Positions 32,511 to 40,720 are shown, numbered from the stretch's first letter. The stretch: 64,000 nt of DNA from an uncultured Alphaproteobacteria bacterium (GCA_934273635.1 CAKQSV010000006.1:19958-83957); one strand, 5' to 3'. Notes: generated from the sequence alone by a model not told the origin. Translations and numbers: made by a program.

Positions 32511-33094
32511 TGTCAGTAGTCAATATGCTAAATAAAAAACACAAAGTTATGAATTGTGTGTTCGAAATTCTGTACGATTTGTATGGAGAGCCAGTATGGC
32601 TGAACAAACCAAAAGACGGGCAAGAACCTGAAAAAATTATTGAACAATGGATTAAGGAACTTGGGGATTATTCAGAAATCCAATTAAAGCAAGCCTGCTA
32701 TAATCTTTTCAAATATAAGAAAGTGGCGACATTTCCAAAATTGGCTCATATTTTGGCAGAACTCAGCGATCAGCAAAAAGACTGTGTTCAAAATAAATCA
32801 TCTCAGACGCATTTTAGCGGTGTATGCCTTGAAGTTGAATTTATGCGGCGTGATATTCGCCTCAATAAATGTAAATACACATTACCAATCTACAAGGCTG
32901 CTTTTTACTACACTATTAACGATTTACTCAAAATCACAATCGGCGAACGAGAATATATGGAACTTGAGTATAGTTATCGTAATGATGGCTGCCAACTCCG
33001 CAGCATCCAATACCGAAAAGCTGTGGAATTGGGCTTGTTTGATAATTTTGATGAAACACTAGAAAAAATGGCAAAGGAGCGCGGTCATGGGTAA
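32510..33094 (+). CDS. prophage hypothetical protein, possible helicase-loader-type (194 aa)
   Basis: It starts one base inside the preceding stop (TAATG). The N-terminal half (KVMNCVFEILYDLYGEP onward, then QLKQACYNLFKYKKVATFPKLAHILAEL) resembles phage proteins that sit beside replication initiators and may load a helicase; the resemblance is by pattern and position only. The C-terminal half is rich in aromatic residues and Arg. No catalytic motif is visible. It overlaps the next gene by 8 bases. Confidence 0.55.
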   Translation: MSVVNMLNKKHKVMNCVFEILYDLYGEPVWLNKPKDGQEPEKIIEQWIKELGDYSEIQLKQACYNLFKYKKVATFPKLAHILAELSDQQKDCVQNKSSQTHFSGVCLEVEFMRRDIRLNKCKYTLPIYKAAFYYTINDLLKITIGEREYMELEYSYRNDGCQLRSIQYRKAVELGLFDNFDETLEKMAKERGHG

Positions 33095-33461
33095 AATGTC
33101 AAGAAAAGAAGTTTTAGAACGGTTTGAAGAAGCCGTTTATACGGCTAAACGATTACCACCAGTTATTATCCCTGGCTGTAAAGCTGCGTGGCCAGATATA
33201 ATTTATACGCCTTTAGAAATTTTACAGCAGGAAAAACGACCGATAAAACTGCGTCCCTCGTCTGAGCAATTATCCAGATTAGATGAAGTTTTGAGCTGGG
33301 CACCTCTATTAACTGAGCTTGAAAGGAAATTGATTTGGTACAAAGCACAGCGAAAACCGTGGAAATTCATTTGTACCGCGCTGGGAATATCTAAAAGTTC
33401 CGGAAATGAAAAACTGAATAAGGCTTTAGATTATTTAAGCGATAGGATAGAACGCTTATAA
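33087..33461 (+). CDS. phage DUF6362-like protein (124 aa)
   Basis: The pattern ERFEEAVYTAKRLPPVIIPGCKAAWPDIIYTP, followed by LSWAPLLTELERKLIWYKAQRKPWKFICTALGISKSSGNEKLNKAL, matches the DUF6362 family of Alphaproteobacteria phages as I remember it. The C-terminal part looks like a sigma-region-4-style HTH. The family often sits just before the packaging module, perhaps as a late regulator. Function is unproven. Confidence 0.68.
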   Translation: MGKMSRKEVLERFEEAVYTAKRLPPVIIPGCKAAWPDIIYTPLEILQQEKRPIKLRPSSEQLSRLDEVLSWAPLLTELERKLIWYKAQRKPWKFICTALGISKSSGNEKLNKALDYLSDRIERL

Positions 33462-33467
33462 AATAAA

Positions 33468-34259
33468 TTAAAGACTTTTTAACTCAATAGCTGAATGTTT
33501 ATCTACATCATACAAAAAGATATTTTTAAATTTTGAAGTAAACTTATGGTTCAGTATTTCATCTGTAAAATGACAATAATTACCTTTGGAAACTCCGGGT
33601 TTGCACACTAGCAAATAACATTCATCACAATGTTTTATAAAATTATCATATTTTTGATTTTTTTTCTCAATTACCTTTTGTAAAGGGGAAAACGGATTCT
33701 CTATGCTAAAACATTCATTATTAACAAAGCACTCATATTTTCCGTTAATATCTGGAAAGCCACTGATTGAAAAGCACAAATATTCATCATCTATTTTTAT
33801 CCAAGGTTTTATTAGCCGAGGAAAGTTTTTTAATTTGTCTAAATTATTATCAATAATAGGTTCTATCTGAGCCTTTATTTCTTTTTCAGCAAACCTATCA
33901 ATAAAGCCCGGATTATAACAAACCTCCAAAAGCTGTTCCTTAGTCCTTGCTTCATGCTTTCGTTTGTCATACTTATCAATAATGATTGATATTGGTAATT
34001 TATGTTTATTAAGAGAATATTTACAAATTTTATTACCTGTTGTCGCCAATGCTTGCATAGCTTTCCCGTGCTTGCTTTCAATTATAAACTGGGTTATCTC
34101 TAATCCTATCTTTTTTCCATCATTAGACTGAAAGATGAAATCAGGACTTTCTGTTTCTTCAATTTTAACAATATTATGTTTTTCGTGCCATGACTTTCCT
34201 AGAGACGTTTGCAAAAAACAATCTAAATATTCTTTTTCTTCTATTTTATGGTCTTTCAT
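33468..34259 (-). CDS. PD-(D/E)xK nuclease-like protein, prophage cargo (263 aa)
   Basis: Transcribed against the prophage. Residues 38-57 hold a restriction-endonuclease-like core: SPDF with Asp40, then IGLEIT with Glu54, where Thr56 stands in for the usual Lys. The rest is Lys-rich and aromatic, with no other motif known to me. Location, strand and AT-rich composition mark it as a cargo gene, and a nuclease-type protein in that setting suggests defence against other phages. A promoter (34265-34292) sits so close to the ATG that the transcript would be nearly leaderless. Confidence 0.58.
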   Translation of the reverse strand: MKDHKIEEKEYLDCFLQTSLGKSWHEKHNIVKIEETESPDFIFQSNDGKKIGLEITQFIIESKHGKAMQALATTGNKICKYSLNKHKLPISIIIDKYDKRKHEARTKEQLLEVCYNPGFIDRFAEKEIKAQIEPIIDNNLDKLKNFPRLIKPWIKIDDEYLCFSISGFPDINGKYECFVNNECFSIENPFSPLQKVIEKKNQKYDNFIKHCDECYLLVCKPGVSKGNYCHFTDEILNHKFTSKFKNIFLYDVDKHSAIELKSL

Positions 34260-34264
34260 ATTAA

Positions 34265-34292
34265 AATCTATATTCTCTTATAAACTACTCAA
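34265..34292 (-). promoter_or_regulatory. promoter of the 263-aa cargo gene
   Basis: Minus strand -35 TTGAGT (34287-34292), 16-base spacer, -10 TAGATT (34265-34270). Only five bases separate the -10 from the ATG at 34259. Confidence 0.5.
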
Positions 34293-34462
34293 AATGAGCC
34301 TTGTTCTTTTTTTATTGCTACATAATAATATAAAAGTCCATAAGATTCTATGATTATATTAGTTGTGTTTAACTGTAATAAACTTTAAAAAACTTATCCG
34401 TTCTGTAATCGCATATTTTTGTATGGACATTTTCAAAAGTTTCCCGTTATTATTTAGATATG

Positions 34463-34502
34463 ATGAGAAAAGGTGTCGGAAGGCATCTTCTCTCATTTTT
34501 TT
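34463..34502 (+). terminator. terminator-like hairpin
   Basis: ATGAGAaAAGgTGtC / GGCATCTTcTCTCAT, 15-base arms with G-T pairs, a GGAA loop, and seven T residues after it. It probably ends the early operon transcript. Confidence 0.65.
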
Positions 34503-34750
34503 ATGCGTGAAATCTTTCCAAAATTCTCTGGGTCCTTCTGGACTTCTGTCCCTATAGGGGTGGCTCAAGTGCGGCATATTTTAAGCCGACAATCTGAAAA
34601 TTTTGGTTGACACGGTTGACATTTTTTATCTTCTTTCTTGGATTTTCTGGCATTTGAGTCCTATTGTTCCGACAATACGCATAAAAAAATATTATTTTGA
34701 ATCAAATATATAAAGTTATAAACCAAACTCTCTAAATAAGTTGACAATTT

Positions 34751-34780
34751 TGGCGGTTTTTCTAGGAAAACCGCCATTTT
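34751..34780 (+). terminator. hairpin 24 bases before the ParB-like gene
   Basis: Perfect 10-bp stem TGGCGGTTTT / AAAACCGCCA, loop TCTAGG, then TTTT. It may be a terminator or an attenuator or antitermination site controlling entry into the late operon. Confidence 0.6.
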
Positions 34781-34800
34781 GCGAATAAGGATGTAAACCA

Positions 34801-35427
34801 ATGGAAAAAGTTGAAGTAAACACAAATCTTGAGTATAGTCGCCGCAAACTGGCGGATTTAAAGGAATATGAGGGAAATGCCCGCACGCATAACAAAGAAC
34901 AGATTATGCAAATTGCCAATTCTATGATGGAAAACGGCTGGACTGCGCCAATGCTTATTGATGAAAACGATATGATTTTGGCAGGACACGGACGTAAAGC
35001 CGCCGGAGAAATGTTAGGCGTTGAAGAAGTGCCGGTTATGATTATCCGCGGTCTCAATCCGGCACAAAAAGCACGCTTATGTATTTCTGAAAACCAGATT
35101 GCTCTAAATGCCGGTTGGGATACAAACAAATTATCAGAGCAGTTACAGCTTATTCTTGATGATGGTTTGGATTTGGAAATTACCGGTTTTGATGATGATT
35201 TTCTCAATGATATTCTCAAGCTGGATAATGACAATGAACTTCTTGATCCGCTAGAGGGAGAAAAGGAAGAGAAAGTTCAGGCCAATAAGTTTTTATCGTT
35301 TGGCAGTTATAAAATTCATATTTCAGAAGAAGAATACCAGAGTTTGGTTGACGCTTATGAGAATTTTGTAAAAGAAAACGGCGTTCGTTATGGTTTTGTG
35401 GCAAAGGTGTTATTACCTCAATGTTAG
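34801..35427 (+). CDS. ParB/Srx-fold protein, truncated relative of phage ParB-methylase fusions (208 aa)
   Basis: The first about 140 residues follow the ParB-N pattern of phage ParB-DNA methyltransferase fusions: LADLKEYEGNARTHNKEQI, GWTAPMLIDENDMILAGHGRKAAGEMLG, then AQKARLCISENQIALNAGWDTNKL. In those fusions a DNA methyltransferase follows; here a short unrelated C-terminal domain (residues about 150-208) does. The stop overlaps the next gene by 7 bases, so this and the methyltransferase gene are translated together and may form a split complex acting on phage DNA. Confidence 0.75.
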   Translation: MEKVEVNTNLEYSRRKLADLKEYEGNARTHNKEQIMQIANSMMENGWTAPMLIDENDMILAGHGRKAAGEMLGVEEVPVMIIRGLNPAQKARLCISENQIALNAGWDTNKLSEQLQLILDDGLDLEITGFDDDFLNDILKLDNDNELLDPLEGEKEEKVQANKFLSFGSYKIHISEEEYQSLVDAYENFVKENGVRYGFVAKVLLPQC

Positions 35428-36821
35428 AGTTAGATTATCCAATTAAAGATTTAGTCGGTGCAGATTATAACCCGAGAGAAATTGATGAAGAATCATTAAA
35501 AACACTTCGTCAATCCATTAAAACCCTTGGAATTGTTAAACCTATTATTGTTTCCGGCAATTTAATCGTTGCCGGGCACCAAAGGACAAAAGCCCTGTTG
35601 GCCGCCGGTATTGATAAAGCTCCGGTATATCTTTTGCCGGAAAATATTAACCAAACTGATGAAATCCGCTTTAACCAGCTGCACAACGGTACAGATTTTG
35701 ACAGCGGTGATGAACGGGCTTGGGTTGGCAGAAGTGAAAATCTTGGCTTTGAAATGGTACCACCAATTAAATTGCGCGGCAATATGCGGGCTAGAATGGC
35801 GAATGTCCGTAATGAAATTTGTAAACTCATTATCAAATATGGCAACTGGGGAGCTTGTGTTGCCACTCAAGCCGGAAAAGTTATTCACGCGGGACAATAT
35901 GTTCTGGCTTGCAAAGCGATGAGAATTCCGGCCAGAGTTTACCGTATTCCGAACAATATGGCTCAACAAGCAACAGAGTTTTTGAATAAAAAATATGGAA
36001 AATTCTCGTATGAACATCTGGCTAAAACGACTTTTATACAGACATTCGCTCAAAAATTCCGGTTAAGGAATGATGAGGAAGTCGAAAAGCCGTTTAATGC
36101 CTCGCCGACTTATGAAAAAAGCCTTATTCCAAATTGCAAAAAAGGCGAACGGATTTTTGATTTTGGTTGCGGTCAGGCAGACTATGTGAAAAAGCTCCGC
36201 AAAAAAGGCTATGACATTCATGGCGTTGAACTGTTTTACCGCAAAGGCAATTTCATTGATTCGACAATGGTTCACAAAATGATTGATAATCTTTGCGAGC
36301 AACTGGAAACCAAAGGCTTATTTGATATTGTCATCTGCGACTATGTTCTTAACTCGGTAGATAGTATGACTGCTGAAAACGATGTGTTGACGGTGGTTAA
36401 TGCAATGTGCCGAATGGGCGGCAAAATCTATTTTTCCGGTAGAGCCAGAGAAAAAATTGATATGCAAGACCGGACGACTTATGCCGGAGAGGCAAAATCC
36501 CATCGTTATATTGAGTTTTTTGATGATGACGGATTTTCGGCATTATTTCGTAAAGGGCATTGGTTTTATCAGAAGTTCCATAGAAAAAGCGAGGCTGTTG
36601 CATTAGGGCGTAGATTTATCAATACAACCGAGGCCAAGTTAGAACGCCATAATCCGGGTGTTTGGTGTATGAGCGGAATAAAAAATATTGTAATATCCCC
36701 CAAAATGGTTGAAGAATCTATCATTCGGGAATTTGAAATGTTACATCCGGATGGCAAACCAATAGGCAGAAGTGCCGATGTCATAAAGGCTTATCGTCTT
36801 GCATTGGTAAAAGATAGCTAA
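35421..36821 (+). CDS. ParB-like domain fused to a SAM methyltransferase (466 aa)
   Basis: Three parts. Residues 1-105 are a second ParB-like fold (YPIKDLVGADYNPREID, then VKPIIVSGNLIVAGHQRTKALLAAG). Residues about 106-225 are an unrecognised middle region. Residues about 235-400 are a class I SAM-dependent methyltransferase with motif I FDFGCGQADY (Asp247 region) and motif IV-like DIVICDYVLNSV. The residues after DIVICDY are not the NPPY or DPPY of base N-methylases, so substrate is unclear. The layout is reminiscent of phosphorothioation-associated methyltransferases. Together with the upstream ParB protein it may modify phage DNA or a phage protein. Confidence 0.72.
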   Translation: MLELDYPIKDLVGADYNPREIDEESLKTLRQSIKTLGIVKPIIVSGNLIVAGHQRTKALLAAGIDKAPVYLLPENINQTDEIRFNQLHNGTDFDSGDERAWVGRSENLGFEMVPPIKLRGNMRARMANVRNEICKLIIKYGNWGACVATQAGKVIHAGQYVLACKAMRIPARVYRIPNNMAQQATEFLNKKYGKFSYEHLAKTTFIQTFAQKFRLRNDEEVEKPFNASPTYEKSLIPNCKKGERIFDFGCGQADYVKKLRKKGYDIHGVELFYRKGNFIDSTMVHKMIDNLCEQLETKGLFDIVICDYVLNSVDSMTAENDVLTVVNAMCRMGGKIYFSGRAREKIDMQDRTTYAGEAKSHRYIEFFDDDGFSALFRKGHWFYQKFHRKSEAVALGRRFINTTEAKLERHNPGVWCMSGIKNIVISPKMVEESIIREFEMLHPDGKPIGRSADVIKAYRLALVKDS

Positions 36822-37224
36822 CACCAAACTGATAATTGCGACAAGAAGTGAATGCCTGTGATAAACCGTTATACCCTTTTTCAAGCGGTGGAATGGGCAA
36901 ACGTTTTGCTCCGGTTATAATAACTTTATCGCCCTTGTATGTTTCTGCGGTAATAATGTCGTTTTCATTATCGCTTGGAACAAAGGGAACGTGGAGATTG
37001 TTCCGGTAACCAATAACGCCACATAAATACAAACACTTGAAATCGGAAAACTCGTTGAGTTCAATCTCGGTATTCACAGGCATTTTAAGGCTAACTTTTT
37101 GAGAATAATCGCCGATTAGGCATTTGGCGCAATGAACTGTCGGGTCAAAACCTCTTATGTATTTTAGCCAAAAGTACCTAAATCCCGTAACTTTGGCGTT
37201 TTCTGTAACAAATTTTATTTTCAT
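36781..37224 (-). CDS. antisense hypothetical cargo protein (147 aa)
   Basis: Convergent with the methyltransferase gene, overlapping its last 41 bases. No signal peptide, membrane helix or known motif. Cys residues at VHCAKCLIG and CLYLCGVIGY could bind a metal, but the pattern is not a standard zinc motif. It has its own promoter, with the -10 six bases before the ATG. Minus-strand location between late genes marks it as cargo. Confidence 0.6.
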   Translation of the reverse strand: MKIKFVTENAKVTGFRYFWLKYIRGFDPTVHCAKCLIGDYSQKVSLKMPVNTEIELNEFSDFKCLYLCGVIGYRNNLHVPFVPSDNENDIITAETYKGDKVIITGAKRLPIPPLEKGYNGLSQAFTSCRNYQFGVSYLLPMQDDKPL

Positions 37225-37230
37225 ACCTGC

Positions 37231-37258
37231 ATTATAATATAGTCACATAGGGTTGCAA
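37231..37258 (-). promoter_or_regulatory. promoter of the 147-aa cargo gene
   Basis: Minus strand -35 TTGCAA (37253-37258), 16-base spacer, perfect -10 TATAAT (37231-37236). Only six bases separate it from the ATG at 37224, so the message would be leaderless or nearly so. Confidence 0.65.
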
Positions 37259-37297
37259 TGTTTTTCATCGGTATATCAAAAAGAAGTTTAGTAAGTT

Positions 37298-37774
37298 ATG
37301 GCATACATCACGCAGGCAGCTTGGGGAAGAAAACATAATTTTACCCGGCAATATGTAAATAAGTTGGTAAATAACGGAACAATAAAGCTCCATAACGGAA
37401 AAGTGAATGAAGAAGCCGCCGATATGGCTATTGCCGCTATCCGCCAGCCTATGAAAACCAGTAAAAATGCCACTGATGGAATGGACGCTCTTAATAACTT
37501 ATCAACGGTACTCTTAAAAACCCGCATAAAAAGCGAAATTGAAAAAGTTAAATATCTTGAGACAAAAAATAAAGAGGCTGAAAAATCTTTGGTTTCGGCA
37601 GATGGTGTGAGGATAGCTGCCTTTAATAAAGGACGAATGGTGCGTGATGCCCTCTTAAATATTCCCGACCGTGTGGCGTCAATCCTAGCCAAAGAAACTG
37701 ATACCAATCGCATACACGAGATTTTAACCAAAGAAATACGCCAGATTATTGAGGAAATATTAGAAAGTGGCTGA
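37298..37774 (+). CDS. phage terminase small subunit (Nu1-like)
   Basis: 158 residues. The N-terminal helix-turn-helix (YITQAAWGRKHNFTRQYVNKLVNNGTIKL) resembles the DNA-recognition domain of lambda Nu1. A Lys/Glu-rich central helix and a C-terminal block (GRMVRDALLNIPDRVASILAKETDTNRIHEILTKEIRQIIEEI) follow, the latter typical of this family's oligomerisation or large-subunit contact. The large subunit starts inside its last codons (GTG 37767). It selects phage DNA for packaging. Confidence 0.85.
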   Translation: MAYITQAAWGRKHNFTRQYVNKLVNNGTIKLHNGKVNEEAADMAIAAIRQPMKTSKNATDGMDALNNLSTVLLKTRIKSEIEKVKYLETKNKEAEKSLVSADGVRIAAFNKGRMVRDALLNIPDRVASILAKETDTNRIHEILTKEIRQIIEEILESG

Positions 37775-39650
37775 CGCTTTTACCATTTACAATGAGGGAT
37801 TTAATGCTGGATTAAAACCTGACCCGCTCTTAAATATCTCAGAGTGGGCTGATAAATACAGAGTTCTTTCACAAAAAGCCTCGGCTGAACCGGGAAAATG
37901 GCGAACATCCAGAACGCCATATCTAAAAGAGATTATGGACTGCCTTTCTCCGTATTCAGGAATTGAACGTGTTGTTTTTATGAAAGGCGCGCAAATCGGG
38001 GGAACAGAAGTAGGGAATAACTTTTTAGGCTATATCGTGCATTTATCCCCGGGGCCGGTTATGCTGGTTATGCCAACGGTAGACGGAGCAAAAAGGACTT
38101 CTAAAACCCGTATAGACCCGATGTTTGCTGCAATTCCCGAATTGAAGGGAGTTATCAGCGACCGCCGTTCTAAAGATGCCAGCAATACAACCTTGATGAA
38201 AGAATTTCAGGGTGGTGTATTGGTTTTAACCGGTGCGAACTCCGCCATTGGCTTACGTTCAATGCCCGTGCGCTATATTTTTCTTGATGAGATAGACGCA
38301 TATAAAGGAGATGTTGAGGGAGAAGGAGATCCTGTCAATTTGGCAATCAAGCGAACAAGCACCTTTAACCGCCGTAAAATTTTTATGGTTTCCACGCCGA
38401 CAATCCAAAATGTGAGCCGGATAGAATACGAGTACGAGCAATCAGACCAACGTCATTATATGGTGCCGTGTCCTTATTGTAATAAAAGGCAGTCGCTTAA
38501 ATGGAAGCAAATCCATTGGGAAAATAATGCCCCGCAAACAGCTGTTTATATTTGCGAGCATTGCGGAAGTATAATTGAGGAACATCTGAAAACGTGGATG
38601 TTGGAAAACGGTGTATGGGAAAAATCTAACCCAAACAGTAAAATTGCCGGTTTTCATTTATCTTCGCTCTATTCTCCAGTTGGTTGGTTTTCATGGGCAG
38701 ATGCCGTTAAACAGTTTTTAGATGCCAAAAACAAAGATAATCTTTTGAAAGTCTGGGTTAATACCGTTTTAGGCGAAACTTGGCTTGAAAAAGGCGAAGC
38801 TCCTGAATGGCAGATTCTCTTTGATAAACGAGAAGATTACCAACAAGAACTTATTCCGAGCGGTGGTTTATTCTTAACTGCTGGTGCGGATATTCAAAAA
38901 GATCGTATAGAATGTGAGGTTGTTGCATGGGGAAGAAACCGCGAAAGCTGGTCGGTGGGCTACTTTATTATAAACGGCGATACTGCCAGAGAGGATGTTT
39001 GGAATGAGCTGACGGAATTTTCTCGGCGTTATTTTGAACATTCGTCAGGAGCAATGCTGCCAATCTCCCGTTTTGCCATAGACAGCGGTTTTGCCACGCA
39101 ACAGGTTTATAATTGGGTGCGCAAACAACCGCTGAATTTTGCAATGGCCATAAAAGGAACGGACAGCGGAGTTACACCGTTAGGGCTTCCGACAAAGGTT
39201 GACCTTAACATCAATGGTAAAAAACTTCGTCGTGGTGCTAAGGTTTGGACAGTCGGAACATCGATTCTCAAATCGGAATTATATCAATTTTTGCGGTTAA
39301 CTCAAAATGAAGATGAGAGCTTTCCAGCTGGATATTGCCATTTCCCTAAATATGACAGCGAATATTTTAAGCAGTTGACAGCTGAACAGTTGGTTACAAA
39401 AGTTGTCCGAGGTTATCAAAAACGAGAATGGCAAAAAACAAGAGAACGTAACGAGGCTTTGGATTGCAGAGTTTATGCACGGGCGGCCAGCATCAGCTTT
39501 GGTATAGAACAGTTTTCGGAGACAAAATGGCGTAATCTGGAAAAAGCCTTAATTCCAGAAAAACAGGAAACAGCGGAGATGCCGGCAAAGAAAAAGCCTA
39601 AAATTAGTTTTTCGCCCAACATAGTCAAGGCGCAAGACCCCTATTTATAA
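37767..39650 (+). CDS. phage terminase large subunit (gpA family)
   Basis: 627 residues, GTG start overlapping the small subunit by 8 bases. The ATPase part has the gpA-type Walker A region KGAQIGGTEVG (about 73-83) and Walker B YIFLDEIDAY (about 168-177). Two CxxC pairs form a zinc-finger-like insert (CPYCNKRQ, CEHCGSII, about 230-262). The nuclease part (from about 360) contains TAGADIQKDRIECEVVAWGR and the acidic DSGFATQ block. It translocates DNA into the prohead and cuts it. The gpA family fits a lambda-type packaging scheme. Confidence 0.95.
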   Translation: MADAFTIYNEGFNAGLKPDPLLNISEWADKYRVLSQKASAEPGKWRTSRTPYLKEIMDCLSPYSGIERVVFMKGAQIGGTEVGNNFLGYIVHLSPGPVMLVMPTVDGAKRTSKTRIDPMFAAIPELKGVISDRRSKDASNTTLMKEFQGGVLVLTGANSAIGLRSMPVRYIFLDEIDAYKGDVEGEGDPVNLAIKRTSTFNRRKIFMVSTPTIQNVSRIEYEYEQSDQRHYMVPCPYCNKRQSLKWKQIHWENNAPQTAVYICEHCGSIIEEHLKTWMLENGVWEKSNPNSKIAGFHLSSLYSPVGWFSWADAVKQFLDAKNKDNLLKVWVNTVLGETWLEKGEAPEWQILFDKREDYQQELIPSGGLFLTAGADIQKDRIECEVVAWGRNRESWSVGYFIINGDTAREDVWNELTEFSRRYFEHSSGAMLPISRFAIDSGFATQQVYNWVRKQPLNFAMAIKGTDSGVTPLGLPTKVDLNINGKKLRRGAKVWTVGTSILKSELYQFLRLTQNEDESFPAGYCHFPKYDSEYFKQLTAEQLVTKVVRGYQKREWQKTRERNEALDCRVYARAASISFGIEQFSETKWRNLEKALIPEKQETAEMPAKKKPKISFSPNIVKAQDPYL

Positions 39651-39659
39651 GGATTTAAG

Positions 39660-39887
39660 ATGACAAAAGTTGAAATTTTACAGAAACAGCTAACAGAGGC
39701 CGAACAGGCTTATCACGAGCTAATGATTGGTGCGCGGACTGTCAGCGTTAATGTTGAAGGAGTCGGTTCTACTTCATACGCTCAAGCCGATTCCTCTAAA
39801 CTGAAAGAATATATTTCATATCTGAAAGCCGAGATTGGAAACGTTAATGGATTGAAAACACATAAAGTAATCAAAGTGAGTTTTTGA
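39660..39887 (+). CDS. gpW-like head completion protein
   Basis: 75 residues, 9 bases after the terminase. The pattern KVEILQKQLTEAEQAYHELMIGARTVSVNVEGVGS, then LKEYISYLKAEIG, is close to lambda gpW ([23 protein letters not shown], then LKKYIAELE). gpW seals the portal after DNA packaging. The gene is followed by an unusual gap and the toxin-antitoxin insertion rather than directly by the portal gene. Confidence 0.85.
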   Translation: MTKVEILQKQLTEAEQAYHELMIGARTVSVNVEGVGSTSYAQADSSKLKEYISYLKAEIGNVNGLKTHKVIKVSF

Positions 39888-39936
39888 TTCATAATATATA
39901 AATCTCTCAGATATATAATCTAATCAACAAAAAAAG

Positions 39937-39987
39937 TAAGCCAATGGCATACTTTTGCTTGACTTTTATAAGCCAATGGCGTAGTAT
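39937..39987 (+). promoter_or_regulatory. promoter with two operator copies for the toxin-antitoxin pair
   Basis: -35 TTGACT (39959-39964), 17-base spacer, -10 TAGTAT (39982-39987). The 15-base sequence TAAGCCAATGGCATA at 39937-39951 recurs with one change at 39969-39983. Its core GCCA-A-TGGC is palindromic. One copy is upstream of the -35, the other fills the spacer and overlaps the -10, ideal for autorepression by the antitoxin. Confidence 0.75.
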
Positions 39988-40000
39988 AGGAATATAAGTT

Positions 40001-40360
40001 ATGATGACTAAATATATAACGGTAGTGGAAACAAGGGAATTTGTTAATTTTGCAAAGCAAAATTTGTCAGAAGAAGAAAAGAAATCTTTGATTGACTTTC
40101 TGGCAGAAAATCCCAAGGCAGGTGTTCTAATTTCTGGAACAGGCGGCTTAAGAAAACTAAGATGGGCGCGGCCACATCAAGGAAAAAGTGGAAGTTACCG
40201 AGTTATTTATTATTATCATAACGAAAACATTCCGCTGTTTTTGATTTCCGCATTTGCCAAAAATGTTATAGAAAATATTTCAGAGGCAGCAAAAAATGAA
40301 TATGCAAAACTCTTAAAAGAGTTGGTTAGACAGTATGAGGGTAGAAATGAAAAATTTTAA
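40001..40360 (+). CDS. RelE/HigB-family toxin
   Basis: 119 residues. The core LISGTGGLRKLRWARPHQGKSGSYRVIYYYHNENIPLFLISAFAKN is the RelE/HigB2 pattern with basic and aromatic residues of the ribosome-dependent mRNase. The following helix (SEAAKNEYAKLLKELV) is typical. Such toxins cut mRNA on the ribosome. The toxin is encoded first and the antitoxin second (overlap of 26 bases), the HigBA-like order. The unit is inserted between the gpW-like and portal genes. Confidence 0.88.
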   Translation: MMTKYITVVETREFVNFAKQNLSEEEKKSLIDFLAENPKAGVLISGTGGLRKLRWARPHQGKSGSYRVIYYYHNENIPLFLISAFAKNVIENISEAAKNEYAKLLKELVRQYEGRNEKF

Positions 40361-40649
40361 TGAAACAGAAATGTCAATATTAAATGGCCTCAAAGATGCT
40401 TTGAGTTTTGCGAAAAAAGAACCTAATGGCGCAAAAGTTCATAAAGTACAAGTAAAAGATATTGATGTTAAAGAACTTCGTGAAAAGTTAGACTTAACTC
40501 AAGAGGCGTTTGCAGATACTTTTGGGTTCAATCTGGCAACAGTTCGTAACTGGGAACAAGGAAAACGTCAGCCAGAGGGACCGGCAAAAGTGTTATTAAA
40601 TGTAATAGCCTATAATCCCAAATGCGTATTTGAGGCAATAAGAGCTTAG
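40335..40649 (+). CDS. HigA/NadS-type antitoxin
   Basis: 104 residues; ATG 40347 is an alternative start. The C-terminal half is a cro/C1-type helix-turn-helix: KELREKLDLTQEAFADTFGFNLATVRNWEQGKRQPEGPAKVLLNVI. The N-terminal part (LNGLKDALSFAKKE) is the toxin-binding segment of this family. It would neutralise the toxin and repress the promoter at 39937-39987. A terminator follows at 40672. Confidence 0.9.
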   Translation: MRVEMKNFNETEMSILNGLKDALSFAKKEPNGAKVHKVQVKDIDVKELREKLDLTQEAFADTFGFNLATVRNWEQGKRQPEGPAKVLLNVIAYNPKCVFEAIRA

Positions 40650-40671
40650 AATATTGTTAATACACAATTTC

Positions 40672-40704
40672 AACAGCAGGAAGAAAAATCCTGCTGTTTT
40701 TATT
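40672..40704 (+). terminator. terminator of the toxin-antitoxin unit
   Basis: Perfect 10-bp stem AACAGCAGGA / TCCTGCTGTT with a 7-base loop, followed by a T-rich tract. Confidence 0.88.
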
Positions 40705-40720
40705 TTAAAAGGTTCAAATA

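Larger units (their letters stand above)
34293..34800. other. intergenic region with two hairpins
   Basis: 508 bases without a gene. It holds the two terminator-like hairpins listed separately and a doubled TTGACA (34604-34616) with no convincing -10. The sequence between them is AT-rich and unassigned. Confidence 0.5.

Noticed and set aside
34604..34640. Promoter from the doubled TTGACA near 34604
   Set aside because: No acceptable -10 hexamer lies at 16-18 bases from either copy.
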